Source: Monosporascus cannonballus
Lineage: Eukaryota > Ascomycota > Sordariomycetes > Xylariales
Length of the DNA stretch: 64,000 nt
Direction: 5' to 3'
Assembly: GCA_004154925.1 (NCBI GenBank)
Contig: QJNS01000034.1
Location: forward strand, 352,942 to 416,941
A program made the translations under genes and the position numbers. The notes under the pieces are model-generated. The model worked only from the letters and a program-made list of their open reading frames with translations. It did no database searches and was not told where the DNA came from. Below, piece by piece: positions 25,501-38,943 of this stretch; the stretch's first letter is position 1; every line of letters starts with the position of its first letter.

Positions 25501-25825
25501 CACTTCGCTGGTACTTTTCATTGCCGATCACGTTGCGGGGCGGCCCTACACAGTCACTGAAATCCTGTTTGTGGCATCTACTACGGGGGCTATGGTGTTC
25601 TCTGTTTTAATTGCGTTTGAAATCTGGCTGTGGCCGTATTTACATCGTCGGGTTTGGCTGGAGAGTTTCGATACGAGAAATTGTCCAAGCCTGCTACGGG
25701 ACCTCATATCGGCATACACAATTTGGAAACTGAATTTGCCAGAGAATCGCCTCGTGGGATACCTCCTGACTATTTCGGGGATTGGTATAGTGCCTTATCT
25801 CGTACGCATTATGGAAATGGAATAA
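22508..25825 (+). CDS. HET-domain (heterokaryon incompatibility) protein with C-terminal membrane domain
   Basis: Proposed join 22508..25055, 25116..25825, giving 1085 aa. A Cys/His-rich block (CGWC near residue 195; CSAPTC and CSC up to about 260) precedes the HET domain (about 302-460), which has the core motifs YIAISHTWADG, FWLDVLCIP and NWATRAWTYQEG. HET proteins act in fungal allorecognition and regulated cell death; the partner and specificity here are unknown. The first ORF alone stops at 25085-25087 (859 aa, ending CLVI, a CaaX-like tail). A 60-bp intron, GTAAGA at 25056, a CTGAC branch motif and ATAG at 25115, would remove that stop and a following TGA and enter, in frame, about 235 residues with 4-5 hydrophobic segments. 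Alternatively the membrane part is a separate gene starting at ATG 25208 (205 aa). The HET call is firm; the fusion is about two-to-one likely. Codon use is normal and there is no RIP. Confidence 0.85.
25056..25115 (+). other. Candidate 60-bp intron joining HET and membrane domains
   Basis: Donor GTAAGACC, branch-like GCTGAC and acceptor CCAATAG. The length is a multiple of three, and both flanking frames are in phase. Left unspliced, the protein ends CLVI at 25085. Confidence 0.6.
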
Positions 25826-25936
25826 AGAGCGCGCCTTCGAAAAATACCGAGGATGCCGACTACAGAAAGAGCAATATCAACAGGCTAGCTGCATAACAGT
25901 ACACGTAAGAGCTCAAAATAACTATCCGTGACGAGA

Positions 25937-26158
25937 TCATGACTCTTGTGAAACTATATCTTTTCCGCCATACATCTCCGGCTCCAAATCAATCTCGATC
26001 TCATTCACTCGACTGCCCCAACCGATCCTGGACTCGGCCAGAACCCTTCTTATAATATCGCTGGTCTTGTTCCTCTCCCCTGGTGTCGTTAACCATAATC
26101 CCGCTTCGACATACCTCGCAGTAACCGTCATGGCAATCTTATATGCGAATCGGATCAG
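25937..26158 (-). pseudogene. Possible 3' exon of a gene truncated by a retroelement
   Basis: The minus-strand open frame ends at 25937. It can be read from an acceptor-like CTCGTAG (AG at 26160-26159) as LIRFAYKIAMTVTARYVE, and on to YGGKDIVSQES, about 73 residues; an ATG lies at 26131. I do not recognise the family. Codon use and composition look coding rather than random. Only 25 bp beyond the acceptor the sequence becomes the LTR at 26184, so any 5' exons would have been separated by that insertion. It may also be a chance open frame. It is convergent with the HET gene, with 111 bp between stops. Confidence 0.35.
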
Positions 26159-26183
26159 CTACGAGGTTTCTTCTCCACGGCGT

Positions 26184-26554
26184 TGTTACGACCCAGCCAA
26201 GGCCGGTCGCGAGGAACGGTCGGGCCCATACAAATAAGTTACGTGATTTGGATCTTTCTTAGTATCAAAATCCAAATAAATCCATACAGAACTAATTATA
26301 TCCAAAAAATTGAATTTGTGATAGTTTTAAGATTTATTTGAATCTAATTAACCGTTAAAAAATATATATAAATATATTCGTTTTTATAGCTTAAATAATA
26401 TCAATTTGCGATATAAAATTTCGTTATTTAAAATATCTTCAATATTATAAAACGTAATTAAGTTATTTATTATTCAAAACTTTGCGATATTTTTTATAAA
26501 TATAAACACGTCTGTTTAAAAGTTTAATAATTGTTTAAACTTTTAGCTGTTATA
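26184..26554 (+). repeat. LTR I (D-family, plus orientation), with 24 bp of leader
   Basis: Begins TGTTACGACCCAGCC at the island edge, the counterpart of the E/D start TGTTATGACCTAACG, and ends AGCTGTTATA. The next 24 bp (26555-26578, starting TATTATAAAC) match the D/E leader, so it looks like the 5' end of a + strand element cut after its leader. The first 70 bp are free of RIP; the rest is AT-converted. Confidence 0.7.
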
Positions 26555-26883
26555 TATTATAAACTTTTCTTTAATAATTATAACGGCTAAAAGATTAACT
26601 AATTATTAAACTTAAGTCGTACGGGTTTATGTTAAGAAAAGTATTATATGATTTTAAGTAATAGATATAATAATTAAGTACGTTTCGTAATATTAAAGAT
26701 ATTTTGAATAGCGAAATTGTATTGTAAGCTGATATTATTTAAATTATAGAAATAATGAACGTATATATTTTACGTAATTATTTTTAGTTTTTTATTAAAT
26801 TTTAAAATTATTATAGGTTAAATTTTTTTTAAAATGCGATTAGTTTTGTATAGATTCACTTAAATCTTAATATTAAAAGAAAT

Positions 26884-27233
26884 TGTTAACGATCACGTGG
26901 GACCTGTAAAAGGTGACGAATGTGAGATAACGAAGGTGCGACGCTAGCCACAATACCAAAAGGTCAGCAATTCCGAACCCCCAATTGGGGTTTGGACACC
27001 TTAATCCACCTTATAAGGACTAGCTGTGCATATCATCACAACGAAATGGCTATACGAGGTAATGTAAATAGTGTGGCAAGCCTTCACTTATTACAAGTAA
27101 CTAATTATAAGGTCCGTATAATTATGTAAATGTAATTGCTCTGCTATTTTTCTATCTAAAGATCTGGAGAACTTTCTAGTTACTTATAGCCGGAGACTCG
27201 ATTACTATGACCGTGACCGTGGAATCCCTAACA
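26884..27233. mobile_element. Solo LTR H (350 bp)
   Basis: TGTTAACGATCACG to CCCTAACA, flanked by GAAAT (26879-26883) and GAGAT (27234-27238). This is a 5-bp duplication differing by one G/A transition. Composition is normal, with no RIP, between AT-rich flanks. It has no internal genes. The family is unknown and unrelated to the other LTRs here; orientation is undetermined. Confidence 0.7.
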
Positions 27234-27238
27234 GAGAT

Positions 27239-28444
27239 CCAAAATAAGTAGTCTTTTTATATGGATCCGACCGTTTTTTGCGACCGGTTTTTGCCTTATT
27301 AGAATCAGGCCCTATTTTAAAGATTGTGGCCGCGCCTATGACGCAGCTATAGATAAGTAGCTTTTAGTACCACGTTAACTTGATTTGTAAAAAAATTTAT
27401 AAAAATAACAAAATTTCTAAAATAAGGCCTAATAGCAAGTTATAATTTTTGGCCTTAATTAATACTATTTTGTAAAGTTTTTTAAATTTTTTCAAAAAAA
27501 CATCAAAAATGTATAAAGAAAATATTAATAAAAATAATTAAAAACTAGAAGACGTTACATTTATATAAGGTTCTAAAAAGGGTTATTAATAGTATATAAA
27601 ATTTTTATCTCGGAGATAATTTAATTAAGATATTAAAAAAGCAAAATTTTTTAATTAATATTATTGTGTAATTCGGAACGCTTTTAACACTGTAATAACG
27701 TAATTATTAAATATAATACCTAGCCATAAACTTTTCAAAGATTATTTATTATATGAAAAACCCGTTTAGTTATATTTTTGTCCGTACGAGCTATAGTTAT
27801 TACGTTATAAATATCTAGGCGTTTCGAATTTGATTAACCTTAACCTTGTTATAGCCGTAATATAAAAACGATAATCCGTATAGTTAAAAAGATTATTGAC
27901 CGAGTTTTTTTATACAGAATATATTAAGAAAATCGGGTATATAATAATGCAACCCGTAATTATGTTATCGTAACTGTAAGGGTGTTACAATCGCCTATTT
28001 TTTAGATTTAAATTTAACTGTATTGATTTTAATTTCTCTTTTTCAAAAATTAGAAAAAAGCTTAAATATATATTAATACATATTTAATAGATTTATAAAA
28101 TATTAATTTTATGGAGTATAAATTAATTATACTATAATTATAAAAGCAGTCTAGATTTAATTATTTTTAATCTTTTTATAATTACAATAGAATAATAATA
28201 ATTCGCATAAGTGAAAATATAATTAACCGGATGTTTCTATATTAACCCACCTTACACGGCTCATAACAAAATAATATACGCGGTATTTATATTATTATAG
28301 CTGTTAAAACATTACGGTTTATAATTTCGCCGACTTTTAAGTTAATTATATTAATTTTAATTATTATTCAAAATATTGAAAAAAGAATTTATATACATAT
28401 CAACTTATGTTTAATATCAATATTAAATATTAAAGTTATTTAAT
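27239..28444. other. AT-rich degraded sequence, unidentified
   Basis: Lies between solo LTR H and repeat R copy 2, inside the interrupted left LTR of G. The first 120 bp are less AT-rich. No motif that names a family was found on either strand. It may be the body of the element whose end is repeat R. Confidence 0.4.
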
Positions 28445-28650
28445 TTAAATTAATAATATAAACGACAAAAAGAGTTATTTTTTAAGAAAATGCCAAATAA
28501 AAGCGTTTTTATATAATTCTATATATGGTCCCGTTGGTTCGTTACGGAAATACATTATTTAATTGGTTAATTTTAGCGTTTTGGCGTAATATATAAAAGT
28601 ATATTAAAAGTAGAAACGAGCTAGTAGAGTCCTGAGCTGGCTGAGATAAT
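28445..28650 (+). repeat. Dispersed repeat R, copy 2
   Basis: Same arrangement as copy 1: GTTTTTATATAATT, then GTTCGTTACGG, then AACGAG, then CCTGAGCTGGCTGAG. It is RIP-mutated. It ends 14 bp before the resumed LTR end of G (about 28664-28673). Confidence 0.55.
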
Positions 28651-31553
28651 CGGTTTTAATTTAGGTCGTAATAAGATTTTTTATTTTTAGGATCTTTATC
28701 TTTAAAAAGATGTTTTTAGTAAATTTTATCTTATTATAGCAGATTATGTTATTAACAGTAAACTTTATAATTATCTAAATAAAAAAAGCTTAAAACTTTT
28801 ATCTCTTTATATTATTAAACGTAGTTTTAAAATAATACTATATATATCGCACTTCGAAAATAGTATTAAATATTAGATAATTAATGGAAATTCGTCGTTA
28901 TAACGAATATATTAAGAACCATCACCGTTGCAATAATTCTAGCGTTTCGATTAATTTTTTATATTGTATTAAAAAATTGTTTAAATTGAAAGAAACTGGT
29001 TACTGAGAAAATATTTTGGTAATTTTAACAAGAAGTAAAGAAGCACCTGGTACGCAAACAACGTAACATTAGCAAAATTATCGGGTTTTTTTCGTTTATA
29101 ATAATAAAAAGAAATTTATAAAAAACGATTAAAATCATTAATCTCCGATTCTAGTTAATAAATAAATTAAAGAAATAAAAATACATAAAGGCCGAAATTA
29201 CTATAACTTTATTATTTATTAGTTTTTCGATTAAGTTATTTTCGAAAACCTTAAGTAAGGAATTATTATTAGCGATTTCGGCGTTATTAATAAAAGCTTG
29301 TTTAATAAGCGCTAAGTATTTATAAGGTTTTTTGCGAGTTTTGAGATATTTGCGGAATCCGGATTTTTTTATTTATTTAATTAAGTATTTGATAAAACCG
29401 TTTTTTTTCGTATATTAAAAACCTTTTTCTATATAGTATGCGGTTTTATTTTTCATTTTTACGGTATTTTATTTTGTATAAATTTTAATAATATTTGATA
29501 TTACGTCGAATAAGAAAATTTAAAAATCCAAATGAAATTTAATTTTTAATAAAGGTTTTAATTAATAATGCTTTTTTAAAATATTTTAGATAATTTTATA
29601 TAAATTAATATATTTAAAATCGAACTTGTATTAAGATTATTTTAAATATTCTAGATGACGAAATACATTATTATTCTTTTCTAAACTTAATTTCTTAACG
29701 TGTTTCGATTATAATATTTACTTATTTAGTTTTATATAAGTTTTATTTTCAATATTTCTTTTTAATATATTCGTTTAATATATTCTTATATAAATATAAT
29801 TTTAACGTTAACAAATCCGTTATGCGTAAATCTATATATATTATTTATAAAACCAAAATTTATCTTTATTACAATAATTTTAAAACTTCTGAAATAATTA
29901 TTGCTATAGATTAATTCAACCACAAAGAATTTTTAATTTAATTATTTTTTTAATAATGTAACATTATAAATTTATATTTAATGTTTGATATAATAATTCT
30001 ATTCATTTATTTTTTAAAGTTGAAACGTATTAAATAGTTCATAATTTAAAATAATTTATATTATGAAAATTTCTTAACAGTTTAAAATAAACGTAATTTA
30101 TATCGGAAATAATTTTAACTAATAATTCTTATGTATTAAAAATATTTTTGGAAAAGATATATATTATTTGTTATATCTTTATATTCTCTTAATAAGGTAA
30201 AAAATAAAAAGATTTTATTAATATATCTTTTATTACAAGTACATTATTAAAATATATTTTTATTACTATGTTTTCAGGTAAGAAAAATTCAATAATAAAA
30301 TTTATATTAAATAAATATTATATGTTTCCTAAAATTAGTACTAATTTTACTCTTTTGAAAGACATATATCGTTATACTTTGGTCTTATGATAAATATTAT
30401 ATTATGGTCGTAATGTTTAAATTATTATTTTTGTTTTAAAATCGCAATCCATATATTAAAATTAGTTTCTAATTTTAGAAATCCTTAAACATTTCTGTAG
30501 TATTTATATATATCGCATTTTAAAGTTATTTGATATTTTTTAAAAAGTTTATAACCTATTTAACCTTGTATTTTAATAAATTATCCTTATGTTTTTTAAT
30601 ATTTAAATTCATATTATATAGCATATATCGTATTATTATAATTCAGCTTAAATACAAGTATTTTTTTAATATAATGTTCAGAAGAATATAGCTAATTTAA
30701 ATTAATCTCTTTTTCGAGATTTAGTCGTTTATCTAAGGTTTTTATTTTGCCGTTTTCAAAGCCTCTTTTATAAATAATAACCAATTTCGATTTCGTTATT
30801 TTCTTTACGTAGTATAATTATTATTTTGTAAATTTCTTAATTGTAATAAAATAAAAACTTTGAACCATTATTTAATTACTAAAATTTCATTTTTAGAAAA
30901 TAATAATACATTGTATTTTTTTTAAAAAATTACTTCGTTTATATTTTATTATTTTAATAATAAAGTATTTAATGTATTGTTATATATATATTTGTTATTT
31001 TCTTCAATCGAGTATGAAAATATTCTTTGAGAATTTTATTTATTAATAAAGTATATAAAGAATTTTACTCGATTAATGCTGTTATTAATAAAGGACTTTG
31101 TATTAATATATTTATAACTTTTATAAAATTATATCGTAATTCCTAAATAAAACAATATCGAACTTAAACGTTTAATATTATGCTTAAATAAAAATTTCGA
31201 AATAATCAATTTCGTATTAAAGTTGTTCGTTATTATAAGTGAAATCTTAAGTTCTTATATTTATAATTATATAAGGTTTTAATTTATTAATAATATTAGG
31301 TATAATATAATTTGCGCTTAAAGCTTCGCAATCTATTATTATAATATATTAATACATTCTTATTTATATATCTAAAGTAATAAAGTTATTAACAGCTTTT
31401 GTTATTATATTTAAAGCTCTTTTTAAAACTATCTTTAATTTTTATTAGTTTCGATATTTTACTGTTTTTTATAAATAACTTTTTTAATTTTTATTTCGAA
31501 TTTGCCGAATCTTATTTATAGTTTATGATATAATGTATTAAACTATTAAATTT

Positions 31554-31759
31554 TGTGAGAATACAGCCCCTATAAGGATAAGGCTGGTAGCCGACCAGCT
31601 ACCGATCAGCTACCGACCTACTTACTAATATAAATCCACCATTTGGCAGCTAATGGGAAACGCCAGATAAAAATAACCTAATACATTTACTTCTTAGAAT
31701 CTGTTTTATAATTAATCGGAAATTACCTTACCTAGTTTACAATTATCCATTATCTTATA
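31554..31759 (+). repeat. 5' LTR of element B (206 bp)
   Basis: TGTGAGAATACAGCCCC to ATTATCTTATA. The start is the least altered of the family and defines the true LTR border. Confidence 0.93.
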
Positions 31760-34700
31760 ATTTTTCCATTTGCCATAAAAAGTAATGCAATAATTACTAA
31801 AAGCAAAGTTTGCTAACTGCAAAACGAACCTAAGTTACTAATCGAGGAAACCGCCGATCGGAACTTAACCAACGAATAATTAATTACGGTACGGAAATAA
31901 GCGAAAAAGCTTATAACGGAACCCAAACAGATAAAAAACCATAATTCTCGGAATCCCGAATTATCTTATATATATAATAAGGATACGTCCCGATAATTAT
32001 TAGCTAAACGGTTAGAAAACGGACGTAATATAACAAACGCGTCCCGGAATTTAAAGTAAAAAAAAATTAAGCCCTTTAATAATAATTAGATTTTGGAAAT
32101 TATTCGTTAATAAAACAAATAATATTTAGAATTATTCCGATAATTAGCCAAATAACAAATAATAACATAAATTAAAAAAGCAAAGTTTTATAAATTAATT
32201 ATAATATCGTCGTAAAAACCTAAGGGCGATAAACGAATACCGCATTATAATTACCCGAAACTTTCCGAACATACGTTAATCCAAAAAGATTAAATAAAAG
32301 CTATTACGGAAATTTACGCCAGAACGCCAAGGCGAAATGCCTTTATTTATATTTAATAGGCCATAGGTTATATAAACGTTTTTATTACGAATGTTTAATA
32401 ATTATACCATATTATACTTAATTATTTTAATTACGAAAAAAATTAAAAATAAAAGACTTATATATTTTTATTAGGAAAAATTACGTAAATCTTAACTTTT
32501 TCGATACAAAATATAAAAAATAATTTATGAAATTATAATAATAATTTAATTAATTACCGTTAAACTTTTACGTTAAATAAAAGCTCTTAATTTGTATAAT
32601 AAAGCTTACGAACGCCCTTAATCCGGAAAATAATCAAAATAATAAATATTTTGCTTTTAATTATTTTTACAAATTAATACCAAAATTACGAAATACCTTA
32701 TTACGAAAAAACGTTAAGCTAAAACGAATTAATAACGTAATAAATAAGGCAAAATATTATTAAAACGTTTAAAAAAAGGCGAAAGAAAACCAATTAATTT
32801 CCGCTAAAAATACTAATAAAAATAAATAATCCCATTTTAATGTTTTCAGAAAAAAAAATCCTTAAAGCAAATTAAAGGCGTTATGTAAAAATAATAAGGA
32901 TTACGGATATTTTTATAATCGGAAAATAAATAATCGCCGATTTAATTCCGATTGGAACAAATCCGTATAACCTAATATTTTTAATTTTTATAAAAACTTA
33001 TTTAAATATTATAATTATAAAAAACTAAGTTATAAAAACGTAAATTATAAATCAAAAAAAGATACGAAAACTTTATTATTCCGGCCATACGGAAACCGAC
33101 CTCCGAAAACCGTATAAAATATTATAATATATAACGATAAATTAAATTAATTCCCAAACGTAAACCTAAAAAAAAAGCCGAAATAAGCATATACGTTTAG
33201 TTTATTTCAGCTAATAATTATTAAATAATCGGAATAAAGCCGCTTTTTAAAAAATATATTTATTAAAAAATACGGAGGACGTAATAATATAAATAAATAT
33301 AAATACCGGAGCATAAATAATTATTATAAGTAAAAAGTTGCCGAAGAAATTTAATTTTTAATTAATTTCCGTAAATATTCCGAGCTTTATCGGCGTTAAT
33401 AACGTATATATTAAATGTTATAAGGCTTATGAAATTTTTATTAATATAATAAATAATAACAAAAATAAATAAAACTTTAAGCAAATTTATTTTATAATAT
33501 GCCGTAATCGGAAAACGCCCGATTTTTTATTATTTAGATCCGAAATGGATAAATTAAAAATCCTATTAAATATAATTACATATTAATAATTATACGGATT
33601 ATTATAAAAGGTTAATATATAAAAAATTACAAACTTAATATTTTTCGGTAAATAAGTTTATACCGTTAATTTAATAAGTTTAGCCAAAAAATTAAATATT
33701 CCGGAATTCGGAAAATAACAAAAATAAAAAATAATCAACTTTTTTATATACTTAAAGAATTTCCGGCGAATATATTCCGAAAAAGTAATAAAAAAATATT
33801 TTAATTATTAGGAGCAAAATATGCAATAAACCTAATCCTAGGGAAAACGCCTTTATTCGGCTTAATTTACCCTATTTCGGAGGCCCAAAAAAGGTATTCG
33901 AAAAATATATTTAAAAAAACCTAAAAATAGGCTGGATACGTTATTTGAAAGCGGACGTAAAGGTATTAATATTATTTATGCCTAAAAAGGATGGCAATTT
34001 CCGATTATGCGTCGATTATAAAAGGTTAAATCAGAAAACGATAAAAAATTAATATTTTTTACCTTTAATTTTAAAAATAATAAATTATTTAAGGTTAACT
34101 AAAATATTTTCGAAAATTAATTTTAAAAATATTTATTATTATATCAGAATTAAAAAAAGCGATTAATAAAAAATTATTTTCTAAATGCAATACGGGTAAT
34201 TCGAATATACGGTTATGTTATTTGGCTTTATTAATACGTTAATTACGTTTCAGGCTTATATATATAAAGTATTAATTGGATTAATTAATTATATATACAT
34301 AATATATCTAAATAATATAATTATTTATTCGAATAATAAAAAAATATACGAAATATTTTTAATTAATTTATAAACGGTTATTATAATATTAATTATTTAC
34401 CAAAACGTCCAAATGCAAATTTTTTAAAAAAAGGATAAAGTTCTTAAGATTTATAATTAATACCGACGGTTTGGAAATAGATCGCCGACAGGTTAATATT
34501 ATTAAAATATGGCCAGAACCAAAATTAATTTATAATATTTAAATATTTTTAAGATTTGCGGATTTTTATCGGAAATATATCGCTTATTATTCGCGTATTA
34601 CCGAACTTATTATTAAATTCTTAAAAAGGGCGTAGGATAAAAAAAATAACAAAATTCCGATAATCCGAAAAGGTTAAAAGGACGTTCCGAAACTTAAAAG

Positions 34701-37379
34701 ATATTTTTTAGTTAGCGACTATTTTCCAATATTAGAATAATGCCAAAAATATTAAGGTTAAAATAAACGTTTCGATAAAAGCTATATTAAAAATATTTTT
34801 ATAGAAATACGGAAAATATTGGCGCCTAATTGTATATTAATTACAAAAGTTAAATTTAACCGAAAAGCAGTAAATTATAACGCAATAAAAATTATTGGCG
34901 ATTATAAAAAGCTTAAAATATTGGCGGTAATATTTTAAGGGTACGGAAAATTTTTTAATACTTATTAATTATATAGCGCTAAAAGATATAATAAAGGCGT
35001 CGGCGCGTAATCTTAAGGAAATATTAGCCCGATAAATTTATCGTTTTATGCAATTTAATTTTAAAATTTAATACCGACCGGGCGCTGTTAACCCGGCAGA
35101 TAAATTATTTAAACGTCCGGATTACATATTAAGAGAAATTTCGTATGAAAACGTAATTTTTACGGTATTTAAAAAATTCGGACTTATAAATAATATGCCG
35201 AAAAACGTACAGAAAACGGTCGTAAATATATAGCGCGATTTAAAGTATTATAAAAGGGTAAAAGGCCTTATAAAAATAATGCAAAATTCGTTCGTTATAA
35301 AATTCCTAAATAAATTTTAAATAACGGAAACTTAAGTAATTATTATTTACGTAAAAAAAACGGAAAATTTTTGTTATATGATCGTAGAAAACTTTCGAAA
35401 AAAAAAGAAAAATAAAGAATTATATATTTACTAAACTTATTACTTATAAATAATAATATAAGCGCGAATCGCAGTAATAATACGATTAGCGGTTAAATAA
35501 CGGTAATTATAAATTATAACCGTATTACGATCGGATTCCGAAAAATTTAAGAAAAACGAAATTAATACTAAAGTTATTATTTATAATTAATATATTTTAC
35601 GTTTTTTAATAAAAAATTATTTAAAGACGAAATAGCATTTTAATTAAAGGTTTTTTAATAATTTTATAATTAAGTTCGAAAATTACAAATTAAAAACTTA
35701 AATATTATAAAATTAATACGGATAATTAAATGCCAAACCGAAATAAAAAGAAAATATTTTTTAAACTTAAATAAAGTTTTATATTATCGAGATAAATTCG
35801 TAATCCCGTTATAAAACGTTTTACCGAAATAATTAATTAATTAATATTATAATAATCTAAAAATAAAATATATAAAATATATTTATACGTTAAAATTAAT
35901 AATTAAAAAGTTTTATTAAGAAAATATAATAAACGATATCCGAAAATATATCAAGTAATATCCGAATTATTAGGGCATAATAAAATTACGTTACAAACCA
36001 TATGGATAATTACAGCCCTTATCGTTACTTAAGTAATTTTTCCAAAAAATTTCGTTAAATTTTATTACAGGATTTCCCAAAAACTTAGATTTAAACGGGT
36101 TAAAGTACGACGTAATCCTGGTAATCGTCGACCGTTTTACGAAATTAAAATTATTTATCTTTACGGTTAAAACCTTAATTATAATTAAGCTAATCCGATT
36201 ATTTTACGATAAGGTTAAATGCAAATTCGGTACGCGAGCCGGAATTATTTATAATAAAGATAAATTATTAACGAATTAATTTTGGGCGGAATTTTGTAAA
36301 AAATAAAAAATAAAACGGCAAATATTAACCGTTTATTATTTATAAATTAATAAGTAAATAAAACGTACTTATTAAGTCCTAAAATATTATTTTTATAATT
36401 ACGTTAATAAATATTAAAATAATTAAATAAAATTATTACGAAATACGGAATTTGCATATAATAATATGCGGAACATATTTATTAACCGTTTTTCGTTCGA
36501 AACTTTATATAAGTATTATCTAAAAATAATAAAATATTTTTTATAAAGGTTTAAAAGATAAATATAAAAAGTTAAAAAACGTTTCGAAAAAATAGCGGTT
36601 ATTTATCAAATAATATACAAATATTAAAAAAGAATAACAGCAGCCCAAAAAATAATATAATTAACGTTATACGCTTATAAAATTTTAATTAAGGTAATAA
36701 ATAAAATTATCGATTAAAATTTTTAAATTTAAAAATAAAAAGTTTATATTTATTTATATCCGGGTTATAATTAAAAAGCAAATAAATTTTTAAGCATACA
36801 AATTAATCATTTTTATTAAATATTAACGAATATATAATATATTCTTAATATCCTTATTAAAACCATAATATAACCGAGAACCGGGTAATATTTAAATAAC
36901 GTTATCGGACTTAATAAAAAATAAGAAAAATAAATAATAAAAGAATATCGTCCGTTATCGAGATAACCGGGAGCAACGTAAATATTTAATTAAATAAAAA
37001 GGTTAGCCCGCCGAATATAATACGTAAAAACCCCGAAAGCAATTCGAATATACGCTTAAAATATTGCAGCGTTACGAAAAAAAATTAAATATATATATAG
37101 GAAATAAAACGATTTAAAAACCGTAAAGTAATAATAACCCGATCGGAAATTAATCGCCTAATAATTATAAGAATTATAAAAAATAATTTTAAGCAAAATT
37201 AAAATATTACCTAATTACATAATTACTTTTAAATTTTTAATAAATAATTACTTTGTTATATACCGATCGGAAAGTTACAAATAACATAAAAAAAATTAAA
37301 TTTTTATTTCGAAAATAAAATTTCGCGCTTAATTATTAAGTTTTATGTTAATTAATTTTTAATAAGCGTATTAAAAAAA

Positions 37380-38560
37380 TTAATATAGGAATATCGGAAA
37401 GTAATTAGAAAATATATGACGGCAAAAAACGGGTACGTTTATTAAACTTATTAGGCGTAAAATCCGGAAAAAATTTAAAAACGTTTTATTCCTTATGAAA
37501 AGCAAGGCCCAGGTAACCGGAATATAATTTATTACTAGTTGGAAATAAGGCGCCGTCCTTAAAACGCTTAATATATATAGGTTTAATAATAACTTTGCTG
37601 GGCAAAACCATTTTTTAATTATAGTTTTTAATAAATATCAAAATTTCGTTAAAACGTCGGAAAACGGGCGGAAAATACTTATAAGCAGGGAGCATAACGG
37701 CATAACGGCTTTCGAAAGTTACTTTATTTATAAAAGTATTTTAAAATTACGCCTAATTGGAAATAATTGCGGAATAATAAGAAAAAAACCGTAATATTAA
37801 TAAAAAAAACTTAAGTTTACAAACTTATAAAACGGTATTAAGATTAGATTTCCGTAATTATAACGGATAATTAAAAATCGACTTTAATTATATTAAGAAA
37901 ACGATATTCCTTAATAATAACCGTATTAAGGGCGAATTCGGCCTTGCAAAGAACGTCGAGTCGACGACCGACCATAATTACGTCGGAATATTTATACTGG
38001 GTACCCATAATACGAATTTTTTCAAGTTCGTTAATTAACTCCTAGTTATCGGTACAGAATTAAAAAACCATTTAGGCGGTATCCTTAAAAATAATCGGAA
38101 TTTAAACGAAAATTAAATAACGATATTAATAATATTAAGAATAATTACTTATCGCGCGAAAAGTTTTATAATAATAACTAATTATAACGTAATTTAAAGC
38201 GCCCGGAACTTAAACGTAAATCGTACGGTAATCAAAATAACTTTATATTACGTAAATATAATACGGCTTATTACTGTCCGTAATATAATTAATATTTATC
38301 TTATTATCGGCGTCGAAAAAATAACGTTAAGAAAATCTCAATTCTTTTTAATATTAAAATATTATTTCTTTTGGAACCCTTTACGAGAAAAAAATATGGC
38401 GAACGGAAATAATATGCAAAATAAACGGAAAAGGCGAAATGAAAATAAAGAAAAACGGGAAACCAAACGGAACGCATACGGAAAAAAAAATAAAAATAAA
38501 GGTACGAAAAAGAAAAAAAAGTAAACAAAATAAGGTTAAAAACAAATTATAATAAAGAAC
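37380..38560 (+). pseudogene. Uncharacterised extra 3' frame of element B
   Basis: After the chromodomain, a + strand frame can be followed with only RIP-type stops. Blocks include KVTLFIKVFQNYA (about 37720), FNYIKKTIFLNNNRIKGEFG (about 37880-37940) and LGTHNTNFFKFVN (about 37990-38030), then a Lys/Arg/Glu/Asn-rich tail (about 38395-38540). A shows the same blocks at 9110-9885. I cannot name the product; a second gag-like or accessory protein are options. Confidence 0.42.
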
Positions 38561-38737
38561 TAGGCGGAATATAATTAATTACGTAATATAATACGTATTA
38601 ATTATTACGGTAATTACTTATAACATAATATAACGATAAATTATCGGCAAATATAGGTAACCAAATTTGCAAAACGCGTTATATCAAATTAATAATAATA
38701 TTATTAGGGATTAATAGCTTAAAAAAAGGAAAGTAAT

Positions 38738-38943
38738 TATAAGAATATAGCCCTTATAAAGATAAGGCTAATAACCGACCAGCTACGGATTAGCCATTGA
38801 CCTATTTATTAGTATAAATCCACCATCTGGCAGCTAATAGGAAACGCCAGATGGAAATAACTTAATACACTTATTTCTTGGAATTTGCTTTACGACTGGT
38901 CGGAGATCACCTTACCTAGCTTACAGCTATCCATTATCTTACA
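38738..38943 (+). repeat. 3' LTR of element B (206 bp)
   Basis: TATAAGAATATAGCCC to ATTATCTTACA, paired with 31554-31759. Confidence 0.93.

Larger units (their letters stand above)
31554..38943 (+). mobile_element. Element B: full-length Ty3/Gypsy chromovirus (A family) inserted in G
   Basis: LTRs 31554-31759 and 38738-38943, each 206 bp, with a perfect 5-bp duplication AATTT (31549-31553 and 38944-38948). Best-preserved pol of the three copies: RT about 33880-34450 includes MPKKDGNFRLCVDYKRLNQ, YTVMLFGFINTLITFQAY and IIYLNNIIIYS. Integrase is about 36000-36620 and the chromodomain about 36900-37080. A third conserved frame follows (about 37380-38560). A purine tract (AAAAAAAGGAAAG) precedes the 3' LTR. 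RIP stops are present throughout. Confidence 0.92.
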
